A program made the position numbers and the translations under genes. Positions 22,266 through 32,662 of a stretch of DNA of 64,000 nucleotides are shown here, one piece after another; the stretch's first letter is position 1; every line of letters starts with the position of its first letter. A model generated the notes under the pieces. That model was not told the DNA's origin, searched no databases, and saw only the letters and a list, made by a program, of their open reading frames with translations. Location: the NCBI GenBank assembly GCA_003024785.1, contig PUQB01000034.1:1-64000 (forward strand), read 5' to 3'. Origin of the DNA: Selaginella tamariscina. Taxonomy: Eukaryota; Streptophyta; Lycopodiopsida; Selaginellales; Selaginellaceae.

Positions 22266-22600
22266 CAATTTTTTACAGTCCAATTGCATTAGCCTCGTAA
22301 CAATCCAGCACACTTCCGTGAAAGTTCATGCCCTCATGAACCATCTTTCTGAATAACCTCTAGAAGCATGGGAGGACTTCGTAACAATTTGTTACGGTCC
22401 AATTGTATTAGCCTTGTAACAATCCACCATGCTTCCGTGAAAGTTCGTGTCCTCGTGAACCACTCTCTCTAAATAACCTCTAGAACCCAGCGTTTGAATT
22501 CTCACATTTGTTACGCTCCAATTGCTCCGTGAAAGTTCATGCCCTCATGAACCACTCTCTCTGAATAACCTCTAGCGCCCAACGTCTGAATTCTCCGCCC
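22263..22600 (+). repeat. Three tandem copies of an about 118-bp repeat
   Basis: Units start near 22,263, 22,381 and 22,500. Each has GTAACAATTT...CGTGAAAGTT and a GAATAACCTCTAG end; the third is shortened. The first overlaps the stop codon of the HCF106-like gene. No coding function is seen. Confidence 0.7.
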
Positions 22601-23068
22601 TCACGACAGTACACTATCCCTGGTGATATATACCTCCCAATCATATTCTTTGTTGGAAGGAATATTCTTACAATAATAATGGTAAGCTGCTTCATGTCAC
22701 CTTCATGCAAACTCTCGCCTTGACAGACTCTGTACAACGTGGACGCGAAGAGACAGTCAAGCTTCAACTTCTCTACACCATCCGAGTTTTCCAAGCACGA
22801 GTTCAACCACCGAATGCCGGCTTCAACTTTCGACGCACGAAGGCAGCCTTTCCCGACGTGGTACGCTGCCCATGCACGTCTCTCAGGATCAGAAACCGAG
22901 TCTAAAAACTCACCGGAACTCCCACCTCTCCCCATAATCTAGCCGCCATGAGAAACACACCTGTCAAATCCCCGGCAAGAACAGCCGCTCTATGCAGCCA
23001 CACGTAAAGCTCCACAGTACCGTTCTTCCAAGCCTCAACAACAGCGCTTTGTACGGTGTTCTCCTCCA
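22537..23068 (-). pseudogene. TPR-CHAT protease, copy 3, N-terminal remnant
   Basis: From 23,068 downward the first about 40 codons match the other copies. A deletion then removes part of the helical region and joins CRASKVEAGIRWLNSCLEN to LDCLFASTLYRVCQGESLHE, after which similarity ends. The CHAT domain is absent. The start codon again faces the unknown divergent gene (23,131). Confidence 0.7.
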
Positions 23069-23130
23069 TAGCTGAGCTTTGAAGTCAACCAGTGAATTAA
23101 CTTAGTAGGTTACTGTACAAACTTCTAGAG
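23069..23130. promoter_or_regulatory. Shared bidirectional start region, copy 3
   Basis: A 62-bp gap between divergent start codons, near-identical to 16,046-16,107 read in reverse. Confidence 0.45.
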
Positions 23131-23331
23131 ATGGAGGAGCTTGCACGTTTCTGTGAATCCAGAAGCGGGACAATCTCAGTGCCACGAGATTGGGCCGAGG
23201 TTGAAAAGGCCACGAAGTTTCTCCTTTCAAAACGGTACGTACCTGTTACTCTGGATAATGCAGAACAAGATGAGGACAACAGCATTTCATTTGAGCTACC
23301 GGGATTGTCTTCACCGACGACCCTCTTGTTT
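23131..23331 (+). pseudogene. Unknown protein divergent to TPR-CHAT, copy 3, truncated
   Basis: Only the first about 67 codons remain (MEELARFCESRSGTISVPRD to GLSSPTTLLF). The sequence then changes to an A-rich stretch that belongs to the 3' flank of CHAT copy 2, which runs toward it on the other strand. The frame is open up to the break. Confidence 0.75.
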
Positions 23332-23379
23332 AGAAATATCCAAAAAAATAAAAATAAATCCATTAATATCCATCAACAT

Positions 23380-26149
23380 TCAGGCTGAAAGCGCGGATGA
23401 AGCAGCTCCTGAGACGTAGAAGGCGGCCCAGTCTGTGACATCGTACTCAGGATCACCAGTAATCTCATCTTCATCTGCATGGATCATGAGCTTCATAGCC
23501 TCCTGCATTGCTCTACTCACGCAGCCACCTTCCATCAAGCTCCTGTAAAAATACTCCATCAAACTCCTGGTGCTTCTGTCGTCAACCTTCCACAACGAAG
23601 CCACACACGTTGGAACTCCTGCCATATGAAACGAGCGAGGCAGACCGAGGTTTCCCTCCGGATAATTATCCAATCCGATCCCCGAAGTGCAGCTGCTCAA
23701 CACGGTCACCTCTGCACAGTTCAAAGTCTCGCGGACAAGCCGAACTCCGGTGACATGTTCAAACAGGCCCGGTTCTCCTGGCTCCGGTGCAAGAACCAAA
23801 GCCCCTCGACGGAACTTCTCATCCAAGTATCCATGAGTTGCAAAATGAGCCCAGTGGGAATTCCTGAGAGCTTCTCCCACCGCCTGTCTGGTTGCTTCCT
23901 TCTTTTCCAAGTACTTGACCTCGAACCCGCACGAACTCAAGCAGCTTTCAACCTCCAAGGCTTCATTCTCTGCCTCGGTCAAGTCTTCTGTCGGGTTGAT
24001 GACGAGAAGAGCCCGTTTTCCGGCGTCATCTCTGAGTCTTGTCCTCGACAAAGTTTCACGTCTTTTCTCACAGTAGTTGAACATCCGTAGTGAAGGTGCA
24101 ACCACGATCTCGTACTTCTCAATCAGGTACTCGTCAGCTTCTTCACCCGTACAAAGTCCGGCTATATCATCCCTGTTAAGCTGCACCTGTTTAGAAAGAT
24201 CGAGGTGGTTCTCAGGGACTCGGAGAGCAGAAAACGGCACAGAGCACAGCTCCTGCAACAGGCACATCAGCTGCAAAGAAAACCATAACATGTCCTGGTT
24301 ACCTTGGTAGGAAGTATCACTAGTCTTGTCGGTTTGATCTTTTCCAGTGTCTCTTCCCATGGTTGTATCAGAATGCCGTAAAACAACGTTAAAAGTCCCT
24401 TCCTCAGTCGACGCGTCTCTTCTCCTCCTCTGAAGAGTATAGCGTGGAGTATCTTAAAGCATTGTTTGATCCCAGTTCCAGAAGATTTAACCTTCACGCA
24501 CTGAGGCTCGTCGTCTGCATGAAGGAAGTAGCTGTAGATATCATCCCCGGGTCTGCTAAACAGCAAAAACACGGAAGTTTTGTGCTGACAACAAACGCTC
24601 TGAATCTCTTTCCATCCCCAGTCATCGTCCATGTCAAACGAAGCCATGTCAAACGCGTCACCATTTTCCACAGCCAAGTGATGGAGCATGTCTCTAGACC
24701 GGCCCCTCTCAGCCCACAGAAGTGCCTGTTTAACTTGCGGGGGTCCGACCACTCCAAGTACCGGCACTGAATATCGTCGAAAAACTCACGAGCATTCTGC
24801 AGAAGTTGTATTCTGTCATCACTGACTGATCCAACTCTCCGCTCCATTTCCAGGATATGGTGAAGATCGTCTTGCACGGTTTTCCAGCCAGTGTCTCCTC
24901 CATAGCTCACCTTGTAGAAAGCTCGGTCTCTTCGTAACTTTAGATACATGGTCACCTCACTCGACAAAGCCAGTTCCTCGGCCTCCTTTAGAAAGCTGTC
25001 GACATCTGAAACGCTGTCTCGTTACCTTGAAAGTTGGCTGCATGATAACGATAACAAACTATCGCCAGCCCATGCAAGGCATCAATTGTCGCAGTCTTGT
25101 ACTTCGCCATTTCATCCGTGACAGCGGCCTTTAGAAGCTCCGCTCCGCAACTTTCAGCGTCTTCAAGAGAGTTTCGTGCAAGACAGTCGGTCAAACATCC
25201 CGGAGATGCTGAAGGTTGATAGTGTTGACACTTTTGAATCTTGTTTTTGTTGCTTCCAAGTACTGGTCGAGTGCTTTCTCATCGTCCGTAGCCACTTTAC
25301 CGAGCTTCATTCGCAAATGTGCCAGTCTTGCACTCAGATGAACCCCGACTTCTACCGCAAGTTCGCACTTTGGTGGCCAGAAACCACGTCCATCCTTTTG
25401 GGAGCTCAAGTACTTCTGTATCTCACTGTTAAGCTCTGGGAGAAACTGCAGATGAGTTAGACCGCACGTAAACTCCTCGTAAGCTGCTTCATGCTGGTCA
25501 CCTTCATGCAAACTCTCGCCTTGACAGACTCTGTACAACGTGGAGGCGAAGCGATACATGGCTGGATTTCTCGAGCGGAAAAACTCTGAGAGGTTTCGCA
25601 AGTCATCAACAACCTTCTGTCTTTTTTCCATGTATCCCAGTCTTTCCAGTCCCCCAGCTAGCCTGTAAAGAGCAGCAACGAGATGCTCAACGTTTCCTAA
25701 ACTCAACGCAACATCAACTGCCTGCTGTGACATCTCGACAACTTTCTCAGGATTCCAACCTCGGTAAGCCTCCTCCATCTCCAAGAGACAGTCGAGCTTC
25801 AACTTCTCTACACCATCCGAGTTTTCCAAGCACGAGTTCAACCATCGAATGCCAGCTTCAACTTTGGACGCACGAAGGCAGCCTTTCCCTACGTGGTACG
25901 CTGCCCATGCACGTCTCTCATGATCAGAAACCGGGTCCCCGGACTCGGATAACCAATCTTTCAGCTGGTGAAACAACTGTCTAAAAATTCACCGGAACTC
26001 GCAACCACTCCCCATAATCTAGCCGACATGAGAAACGCACCTGTCAAGTCCCCGGCAAGAACAGCCGCTTTATGCAGCCGCACGTAGAGCCCCACAGTAC
26101 CATTCTTCCAAGCCTCAACAACAGCGCTTTGTAAGGTGTTCTCCTCCAT
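23380..26149 (-). CDS. TPR-CHAT family protease, copy 2 (most complete, frameshifted)
   Basis: The gene runs from the ATG at 26,149 to the stop at 23,380, about 910 residues once frame breaks and one intron are allowed for. The N-terminal two thirds is helical, TPR-like (AYHVGKGCLRASKVEAGIRW, VEHLVAALYRLAGGLERLGY, STLYRVCQGESLHEGDQHEA). The CHAT domain follows: ALLWAERGRSRDMLHHLAVE, TRLVILPTK, SVPFSALRVPE, then the histidine in WAHFATHGYLD and the cysteine in VLSSCTSG, both catalytic residues present. CHAT proteins are caspase/separase-like cysteine proteases. Breaks: one-base loss near 25,978, an early stop at 25,191-25,194, a change near 24,750 and a very short intron near 24,295. It may be a pseudogene or carry consensus errors. 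Confidence 0.75.
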
Positions 26150-26209
26150 AGCTGAGCTTTGAAGTCAACCAGTGAATTATTTTAGTAGCACTATACAGAA
26201 CTTCTAGAG
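26150..26209. promoter_or_regulatory. Shared bidirectional start region, copy 2
   Basis: A 60-bp gap between the CHAT start (minus strand) and the unknown gene start (plus strand). It matches the other two gaps. Confidence 0.45.
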
Positions 26210-27268
26210 ATGGAGGAGCTTGCACGTTTCTGTAAATCCAGAAGCGGGACAATCTCAGTGCCACGAGATTGGGCCGAGGTTGGAAAGGCCACGGAGTTTC
26301 TCCTTTCAAAAGGGTACGTACCTGTTACTTCGGATAATGCAGAACAAGATGAGGACAACAGCATTTCATTTGAGCTACCGGGATTGTCTTCACCGACGAC
26401 CCCCTTGTTCCCGGAAACTCATCCTCCGCCCCAATACTCCGCACCGAGACACAAGAGATCTGAAGTTGTGGACTCGAATTTGCAGTGGAAACCTTTACTG
26501 GCATTCCAGTTTGACACCAGTAAGCTCACCGATAAGCAGAAGCTCCGTGCCAAGGTCTGTGTCCCCGGACTACCGCACCTGGACACGGAACAGAGCTTGT
26601 CCTGCGATCTTCTCGTGCAGCCGTACGTACGGTGGGACGAGGCGCAGCTGTACGCTCAACGTCGGGGTGAAACACAGCGAGTTTCTCTACGGGAAACGTG
26701 ACCAGGGCCGTCTTGGATACTACCCGTACTTTGTCAAGCTGAGCCTGGAGCCGGTGGGTATTGACGGGGAGAGTACTAATGTGGTGAGTTTGCCTGTTTA
26801 CCTCGGCCAGAACGAGACGTCGCAGGTTGAGGCGGAGACGTCTTTGTTGAGGAGAGGAAACACGACGACAATCGCTTTGCAGGCCGGGTATGGGCCTCTT
26901 TGTGCGTCTATAGACCATGCAATAAGCGGTGAAGGTTGAGGGTCCGACGTGCCTTGCACCGGTTGAAGAAATGGACCGGCCCAACTTGGCGAGCTTTGAA
27001 TGGAGCATTCTGAGATGGGAAGACGGGGCCAGGTATCGAGCTGACAAGCCGCAGTCGGGGTTTGTGATTCGGACGAGGAAGTTGCCGCTGGAGAACCGGG
27101 GAAATGTCCTCGGGCTCTTTGGAGATTTGATCGGCGGAGTGTGACCGAGGAGAGCCTCATGTTTCAAGGTGAAGATGCACTTTGTGTGGTTCAGTGTGTC
27201 GTTGTGAAGTCACTTGGATGTCACACTGCCGACTATCAGTTTGAAAACTACTGGACTCTACAAGGTTG
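26210..27268 (+). pseudogene. Unknown protein divergent to TPR-CHAT, copy 2, with deletions
   Basis: It is collinear with copy 1 (14,925-16,045). The N-terminal frame lacks the copy-1 frameshift and reads through GLSSPTTPLFPETH, so copy 2 shows the original joint. About 20 bp is missing near 26,655, about 11 bp near 26,930 and about 20 bp near 27,108, each shifting the frame. The coding pattern continues to about 27,268. The pair of genes forms an inverted duplicate of the locus at 14.9-16.4 kb. Confidence 0.65.
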
Positions 27269-27403
27269 ACATCGAAAAATAATGAGTTACATAAAAACTT
27301 AATAAAGATAATAAATCAACTCTTTCTTTTTCCCCTTTTTTTTTTTTTTTTTTGAGGTAAGGAAAACAAGACCACTTTTGACTGGCAGGAGGTCTCGCTG
27401 AAT

Positions 27404-27763
27404 TCAGAAGCAGTTTTCAACTTCGACTTTCAGATTTGTCAATAGCTTGATATCAAAGCAAGAGTTCCAATATGTGTACTCTTGCGTGGTGTTTTTTTTT
27501 ATCCGTGTGAACATCTCTAAAGCAGCATTTGCCTCACCGTTTTGTGTGTAGGCGTGTATCATTGAAGTCCAGGAAACCTTGTCGCGTGGTAATCTTTGGC
27601 TTGTTTGACTGTTTGACATTTTGAGGGCGGGGGGGGGGGCGACTTTCGGTGCTTGAGAAGATTTGCAAGTGAAAATCCGGTTCGTGTGAAAGTCAGTTTT
27701 GTACTTCAGTGAAGCTGCAGCGGCAGATCTTGTCAAGCTCCGGTTGTCTGGATATGCAAGCAA
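27404..27763 (-). pseudogene. Pentatricopeptide repeat (PPR) fragment
   Basis: The 119-residue frame contains one clear PPR motif of PLS style, KVSWTSMIHAYTQNGEANAA followed by LEMFTRI, near 27,500-27,590. Such proteins bind organelle RNA. The remainder is unrelated: the C-terminal block (WNSCFDIKLLTNLKVEVENC) repeats 14,700-14,799 in inverted orientation. A single motif cannot be a functional PPR protein, so this is a relic. Confidence 0.55.
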
Positions 27764-28430
27764 TGACGTAAAACATAAGTCAATCAGTTTATAACTACAG
27801 TTAGCTTTTTTTTTTTTCTTTTCTTTTCAACTTCAACAGCTAGCTACTATCGGAGAGCTTCAACACGGCTTGCGAAGGATGTTTTTTTTTTTTCTCCTTC
27901 AAACATCCGTTGTTAGCAGGAAGACTTTAGTCCAGTTCTGGACAAAGTGTCTGTACAAGGGGGTGAGGCCAAAGTCAAAGAATTTGAGGGCTGCTCTACC
28001 TACGTTGGGCTAGTTTGCATAATTCAGCCCCTGGGCCCTGGGCTGAATTATGCCCAGCCCAGGGTATAATTCTTTGGACGGCGTCACAGAATCAGATCAA
28101 AAAATATTCAGTCAAAGAATTTGAGGGCTGCTCTAACTACGTTGGGCTATTACTGATTTACTGCCTTCCCACAATCTGAGCCAACCTGATCAAAAAATAA
28201 ATGGTTGTGTGCAGAGATAACAGTGGTCATGAGTTGGAGCCGGTCATGCCCCAAGATCACATGGTTTTGTGGTGAAAAGCTGGATCATTTAGTTTAAAAA
28301 AACACAATATCACCACAATAAAAAAAAGTACATCAGATTGATAATTGGAGATTTTCGTTTCACGCAAATTTTGACCATCTTTTGTTCCACCCGACAACGG
28401 ATAATATCAACATTGGAGAGGGGAGGCGAC
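27764..28430. other. Non-coding stretch with direct and inverted repeats
   Basis: There is no gene. A direct repeat beginning GTCAAAGAATTTGAGGGCTG occurs near 27,972 and 28,112. Between them lies a palindromic block near 28,018-28,068 in which CATAATTCAGCCC and GGGCTGAATTATG face each other. Poly-T runs are present near 27,805 and 27,880. Confidence 0.55.
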
Positions 28431-28439
28431 ACTAATTTA

Positions 28440-29300
28440 CTGCCTTTTAGAGGGTTTGATGCTGTCCTAGTTATTATTGATCGGTTCTTTAATATGGCGC
28501 ACTTTGTTCCTTGCAATAAGACATGTTCGGGCTTGATGCTATAGATCTAGTGTACCGGGAGGTGTTTTGTCTTTATGGTCTTCCTGATGAACTTGTCACT
28601 GATCGAGGTTCCCAATTCAGTTTGACATTTTGACGGAGATTCCTAGATCGGCTATGTATCACCGGGAAGCTGTTTATTGCACATCATCTTGAAACAAATG
28701 GCTAAATGGAACACACGATTCAAACTCTGGAACAATATCTCCAGTGTTTCATTTTCATCTACAAGATGATTGGGTCGGTCTCCTTCCTACTGCTGAGTTT
28801 GCGTACAAAACAACACGGCACACCTATGGATGAGTTTGCGTACAACACACGGCACACCTATGGATGAGTTTGCGTACAACAACACGGCACACCTATGGAT
28901 GATCGTGTTGAACATCTCCAACAAGTTCATGAAGAAGTGGTGTTCATCCTCGCTAGTCCTACAACTTGCCTGTGGTTCCTGGCCTTACCATTATTGCTGA
29001 TGATGTGTTGAACATCTTCAACAGGTCCATGAAGAAGTGCAGCATCATCTTCAACATGCTCAAAATTTGCAATAACAAGCTGCTGATCGTTCCCGTTCCT
29101 CTCCTCCTCTAGCATTCACAGTTGGTGACCAAGTGTGGCTCCTCCGTCGTCATTGGCCAACCACATGTCCCTGTGACAAGCTGGACTATCAACACTTGGG
29201 CCCATTTTGCATCATCGAGAGACTCTCTCTCGAGCTTCCATCAACCATGTTCCATGTTTCCTTGTTGGAGCCTTATCATGTTTCTTCCACCACCTCTGGT
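28440..29300 (+). pseudogene. Decayed gypsy integrase fragment
   Basis: It resembles the integrase of the chromovirus at 6.8-8.0 kb: FRGFDAVLVIIDRF, FCLYGLPDELVTDRGSQF, EHTIQTLEQYLQCF, then VGDQVWLLRRHWPTT and FHVSLLEPYH. Stops and small deletions are frequent. A 34-bp piece (GATGAGTTTGCGTACAACAC-type) is repeated three times at 28,800-28,905. No LTR belonging to it was found. Confidence 0.75.
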
Positions 29301-29560
29301 TATAATTGCTGGTGAATCTTGGGCCCATTTTACATCATCGAGAGACTCTCTTCTCAAGCTTCCATCAACCATGTTCCATGTTTCCTTGTTGGAGCCTTAT
29401 CATGCTTCTTCTACCACCTCCAATTACAATTGTTGGTGAATCTTGGGCCCATTTTGCATCATCGAGAGACTCTCTTCTCGAGCTTTCATCAACCATGTTC
29501 CATGTTTCCTTGTTGGAGCCTTATCATGCTCCGGGTTCACATGTTCCATGTTGGAGCCTT
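29193..29560 (+). repeat. About 122-bp tandem repeat derived from integrase end
   Basis: There are three copies starting near 29,197, 29,320 and 29,442. Each re-encodes the end of integrase (FHVSLLEPYH-type block) plus a short CCACCACCTCTGGTTATA tail. Confidence 0.8.
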
Positions 29561-29589
29561 ATTATGCTCCTTCTAAACCCGGCCGACTT

Positions 29590-30540
29590 CTTCCACCACC
29601 TCTGGTTATAGTTGCTGGTGAATCTGAGTTCGAGGTTGCTACAATCGATATCCTACGGTGCTTGTCATCAACTTCTTCCACCACCTCCGTTATAGTTGCT
29701 AGTGAATCTGAGTTCGAGGTTGCTACAATCGATATCCTCTGGTGCTTGTTATTGACTTCTTCCACCACCTCCAGTTATAGTTGCTGGTTCGAGGTTGTTG
29801 CAATCGATATCCTCCGGTGCTTGTTATTGACTTCTTCCACCACCTCCAGTTATAGTTGCTGGTTCGAGGTTGCTGCAATCGATATCCTGCGGTGCTTGTT
29901 ATCGACTTCTTGTTGCAATCGATATCTTGTGGTGCTTTTATTGACTTCTTCCACTACCTCTTGTTATCGACTTCTTGCTGCAATCGAATCCTGCGGTTGC
30001 TTGGTTATAGTTGCTGGTGAATCTAAGCTTGTTATTGACTTCTTCCACCACCTCCGGTTATTGTTGCTGGTGAATCTGAGTTCCACCACTCCAGTTATAG
30101 TGCTGGTGAATCTGATTTCGAGGTTGTTGCAATCGATATCTTGTGATGCTTGGTTATAGTTGCTAGTGAATCTAAGTTCGAGGGTTGCTTGTCATCGACT
30201 TCTTCCACCACCTTTGTATCGACTTCTTGCTGCAATTGATATCATGTGGTGCTTGTTATCGACTTCTTCCACCACCTCCGGTTATAGTGCTGGTGAATCG
30301 AGTTCGAGGTTGCTGCAATCGACTGCGATGCTTGGAGTTGCTGGTGATCTAAGTTCGAGGTTGCTTGTCATCGACTTCTTCCACCACCTCTTGTTATCGA
30401 CTTCTTGCTGCAATCGATATCATGTGGTGCTTGTTATCGACTTCTTCCACCACCTCCGGTTATAGTTGCTGGTGAATCTGAGTTCGAGGTTGCTGCAATC
30501 GATATCCTGCGATGCTTGGTTATAGTTGCTGGTGAATCTA
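29590..30540 (+). repeat. Minisatellite, about 85-bp unit
   Basis: Degenerate units contain GTTGCTGGTGAATCTGAGTT, CAATCGATATCCT and CTTCTTCCACCACCTCC. Units are of unequal length because parts are missing. The last bases of the 122-bp integrase-derived repeat are the first bases of this unit, so one array seems to have grown from the other. The open frames here reflect the repeat. Confidence 0.85.
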
Positions 30541-30844
30541 AGCTAACATGCCTTGTCTTGTGGAAGTAAATGTAAAGTAACCTGGACAACCATAAGGTAA
30601 AATAACCTGGCATACAACTTCGAAGCTGACTTCCAAGTGCTACCTTCTAAGTCCATAACCCACACCCACTTATGAAGTAGGTGTACTCTGAAGAGTTATA
30701 GATCTCAGGACCAACTCTCCACGAAGAATTCAGACATTAGTCAAAAGTGATAGAGTACTTCAAGAATTTAGAACTAACTAAACCCTAAAATACACTACAC
30801 TTTAGGTAGTCTTACTGACGTAGAGAATAGGCTCCACTACCAAT

Positions 30845-32662
30845 TGTCAGAGTTTTAACCCAAAGGGCCAACACGTGGCAACACGTGGCTGCCAGGTGGC
30901 CATTCGGTGTCATCACCCTGTGTGAGCAATGCTAAGTTTCCCAGAACAACCCCAACGACCCCTAGGGTTAGACTCTAATGCCCAAGTGGACAGGAGACTT
31001 AGGGTTTAGCCTAAGTCTTCCTAGAATGTTGCCCCCAGAACCCTTGAGGGATAACCCTAGTTGACTTAGGGTTTAGCCTAAGTCTCCCTAGAGTGTCTAC
31101 CCCAAAACCCTTGAGGGATAACCCTAGTTGACTTAGGGTCTTGGCCCTAGAAGACCTAGACAGGCTCATGCCCTAACCCCATCAAGGAGATGTGTGTTCC
31201 ACACATCCCTGGACAAAGCTAAGGCATTGTCACTTACCCCTTGAGGAACACCCTCATCCGGGAGTACAACCCCTTTAGGGCAACAAGGGGTACCCTGAAC
31301 CACGACTAGGTTTGAGTGGCCAAGTTTACCCTAGACCTAGGGCTAGTACTTAGTGAGACACGAGTGTGCCGTAGGCGACACGAGTGTTCTGCTAAGCAAA
31401 CTCCCTAAGGCTAGGTTTGGGATAACCCTAAGCACATGACCTTGCGAGTGCCTACGAAAGGGCTTTCTAACATGTTTAGATTGTTCAACCCTTGATTCCA
31501 AGGAGAACACTCCCCTAGCCAAGTATGTCAAAGCACACCAAGTTATGAGACCTAACCTCCCTTGAGCGGATGCCCAAGGCTTAGCACCCTAGTGCAAGCA
31601 CAAGCATGTTTGTTTGCTAAGTATCCAACCCCTTGGCGACAAGCCCATGACATAACCCCAAAGGTGTGCCTCAGGCGTTGTACCATGTGACGTTTAGCCC
31701 AGTGTCACATCTCCATGTGACACTGCCTTCCCCGATGTGGGCTATCATGCCATAGCCCTTAGATTCAAGAGTTGCACCAAGTACAAGACATGGCTCCTAA
31801 ATGCCAACTCTAAGAACCCCTCAATGAACCCTCAGGAACTAGGTAACGTGAATTGTCAAACAAGATCCCACGCCCACAGTTGGACAAGGACACGGATGTG
31901 CCTTGCTTGGCCGTGAGTGCTACACCTAGCTTGACGTGGAGGAGGAGGCTGGAGACAAGCCTCAACCTCTGCCTCTTGGAACGTGCATTTCGACAAGACC
32001 TCCCATGCATGGATTCGCCAACGTTAAGGGTAAGCTACCCCGAAGGTGGGACGTACCCTGGCATCTGGAAGTTAGGGCGGCACAATAGAGGGTTGTGCCT
32101 TGACGACACAAGCTGAGCTTGCACCGGAGAAGAGTAACGAAGCTCATTCATGAACCCAACCTTCACTCCTACATACTCTACCTTATTTATGTGACGGAGC
32201 CCCCCCTCCCTACCCCCCCCCCCCCTCTTTTCCTGTATGTAAGTGGGCTGGCACTGAATTTTAGCCCCTTAATAAATTAACAATATGAGCCTATAACTCA
32301 CCCTTACTCCTACCCCTAAACCTACCCAAGGGGTGGGGGTTTTAAGGCGTGGGTTAGGGCAACCCTAGGGTTAGGTCAACCCTAGGGTGTTCATAACCCT
32401 ACTTAACACGCCAAACTCATCTGCAAAGACCAATCAACCTATTCAAGACGTCAAAATTGGGGGTGGGTTTCTAGAAGGTAAGTTCTAGCTTCGCTTAGAG
32501 TTTCCTGCAAATACCTAATGACACCCGGCCGGACCATCACCAGATACCCAAGTGCACTAAGCGGGCCTGTTTCTACTACATCTAGGTCCATCAACATAGT
32601 ACAGTAGGTAACAACAGTCAACGTCCAAAGTAAAGGGTCGAGTCATAGTAAAAACTATGACA
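30845..32662 (-). repeat. Complete 1.8-kb LTR of the LARD-like element
   Basis: On the plus strand it starts TGTCAGAGTTTTAACCC and ends AAAACTATGACA, so it has TG...CA termini. It is 1,818 bp. Related copies: 4,915-6,297 with 12,103-12,369 (inverted) and 36,073-37,320. Confidence 0.85.

Noticed and set aside
23380-26149. Direct link of the TPR-CHAT gene to a type III-E CRISPR (Craspase) system
   Set aside because: Only the protease family is shared. No gRAMP-like or other CRISPR component is seen.
29306-30465. Long plus-strand frame of 238 codons and neighbours
   Set aside because: Repetitive product of the 122-bp and 85-bp tandem repeats.
31853-32116. Short open frames in the long LTR (also 36,998-37,192 and 5,417-5,719)
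   Set aside because: They recur only because the LTR is repeated; no domain is recognised, and the copies do not preserve one reading frame end to end.
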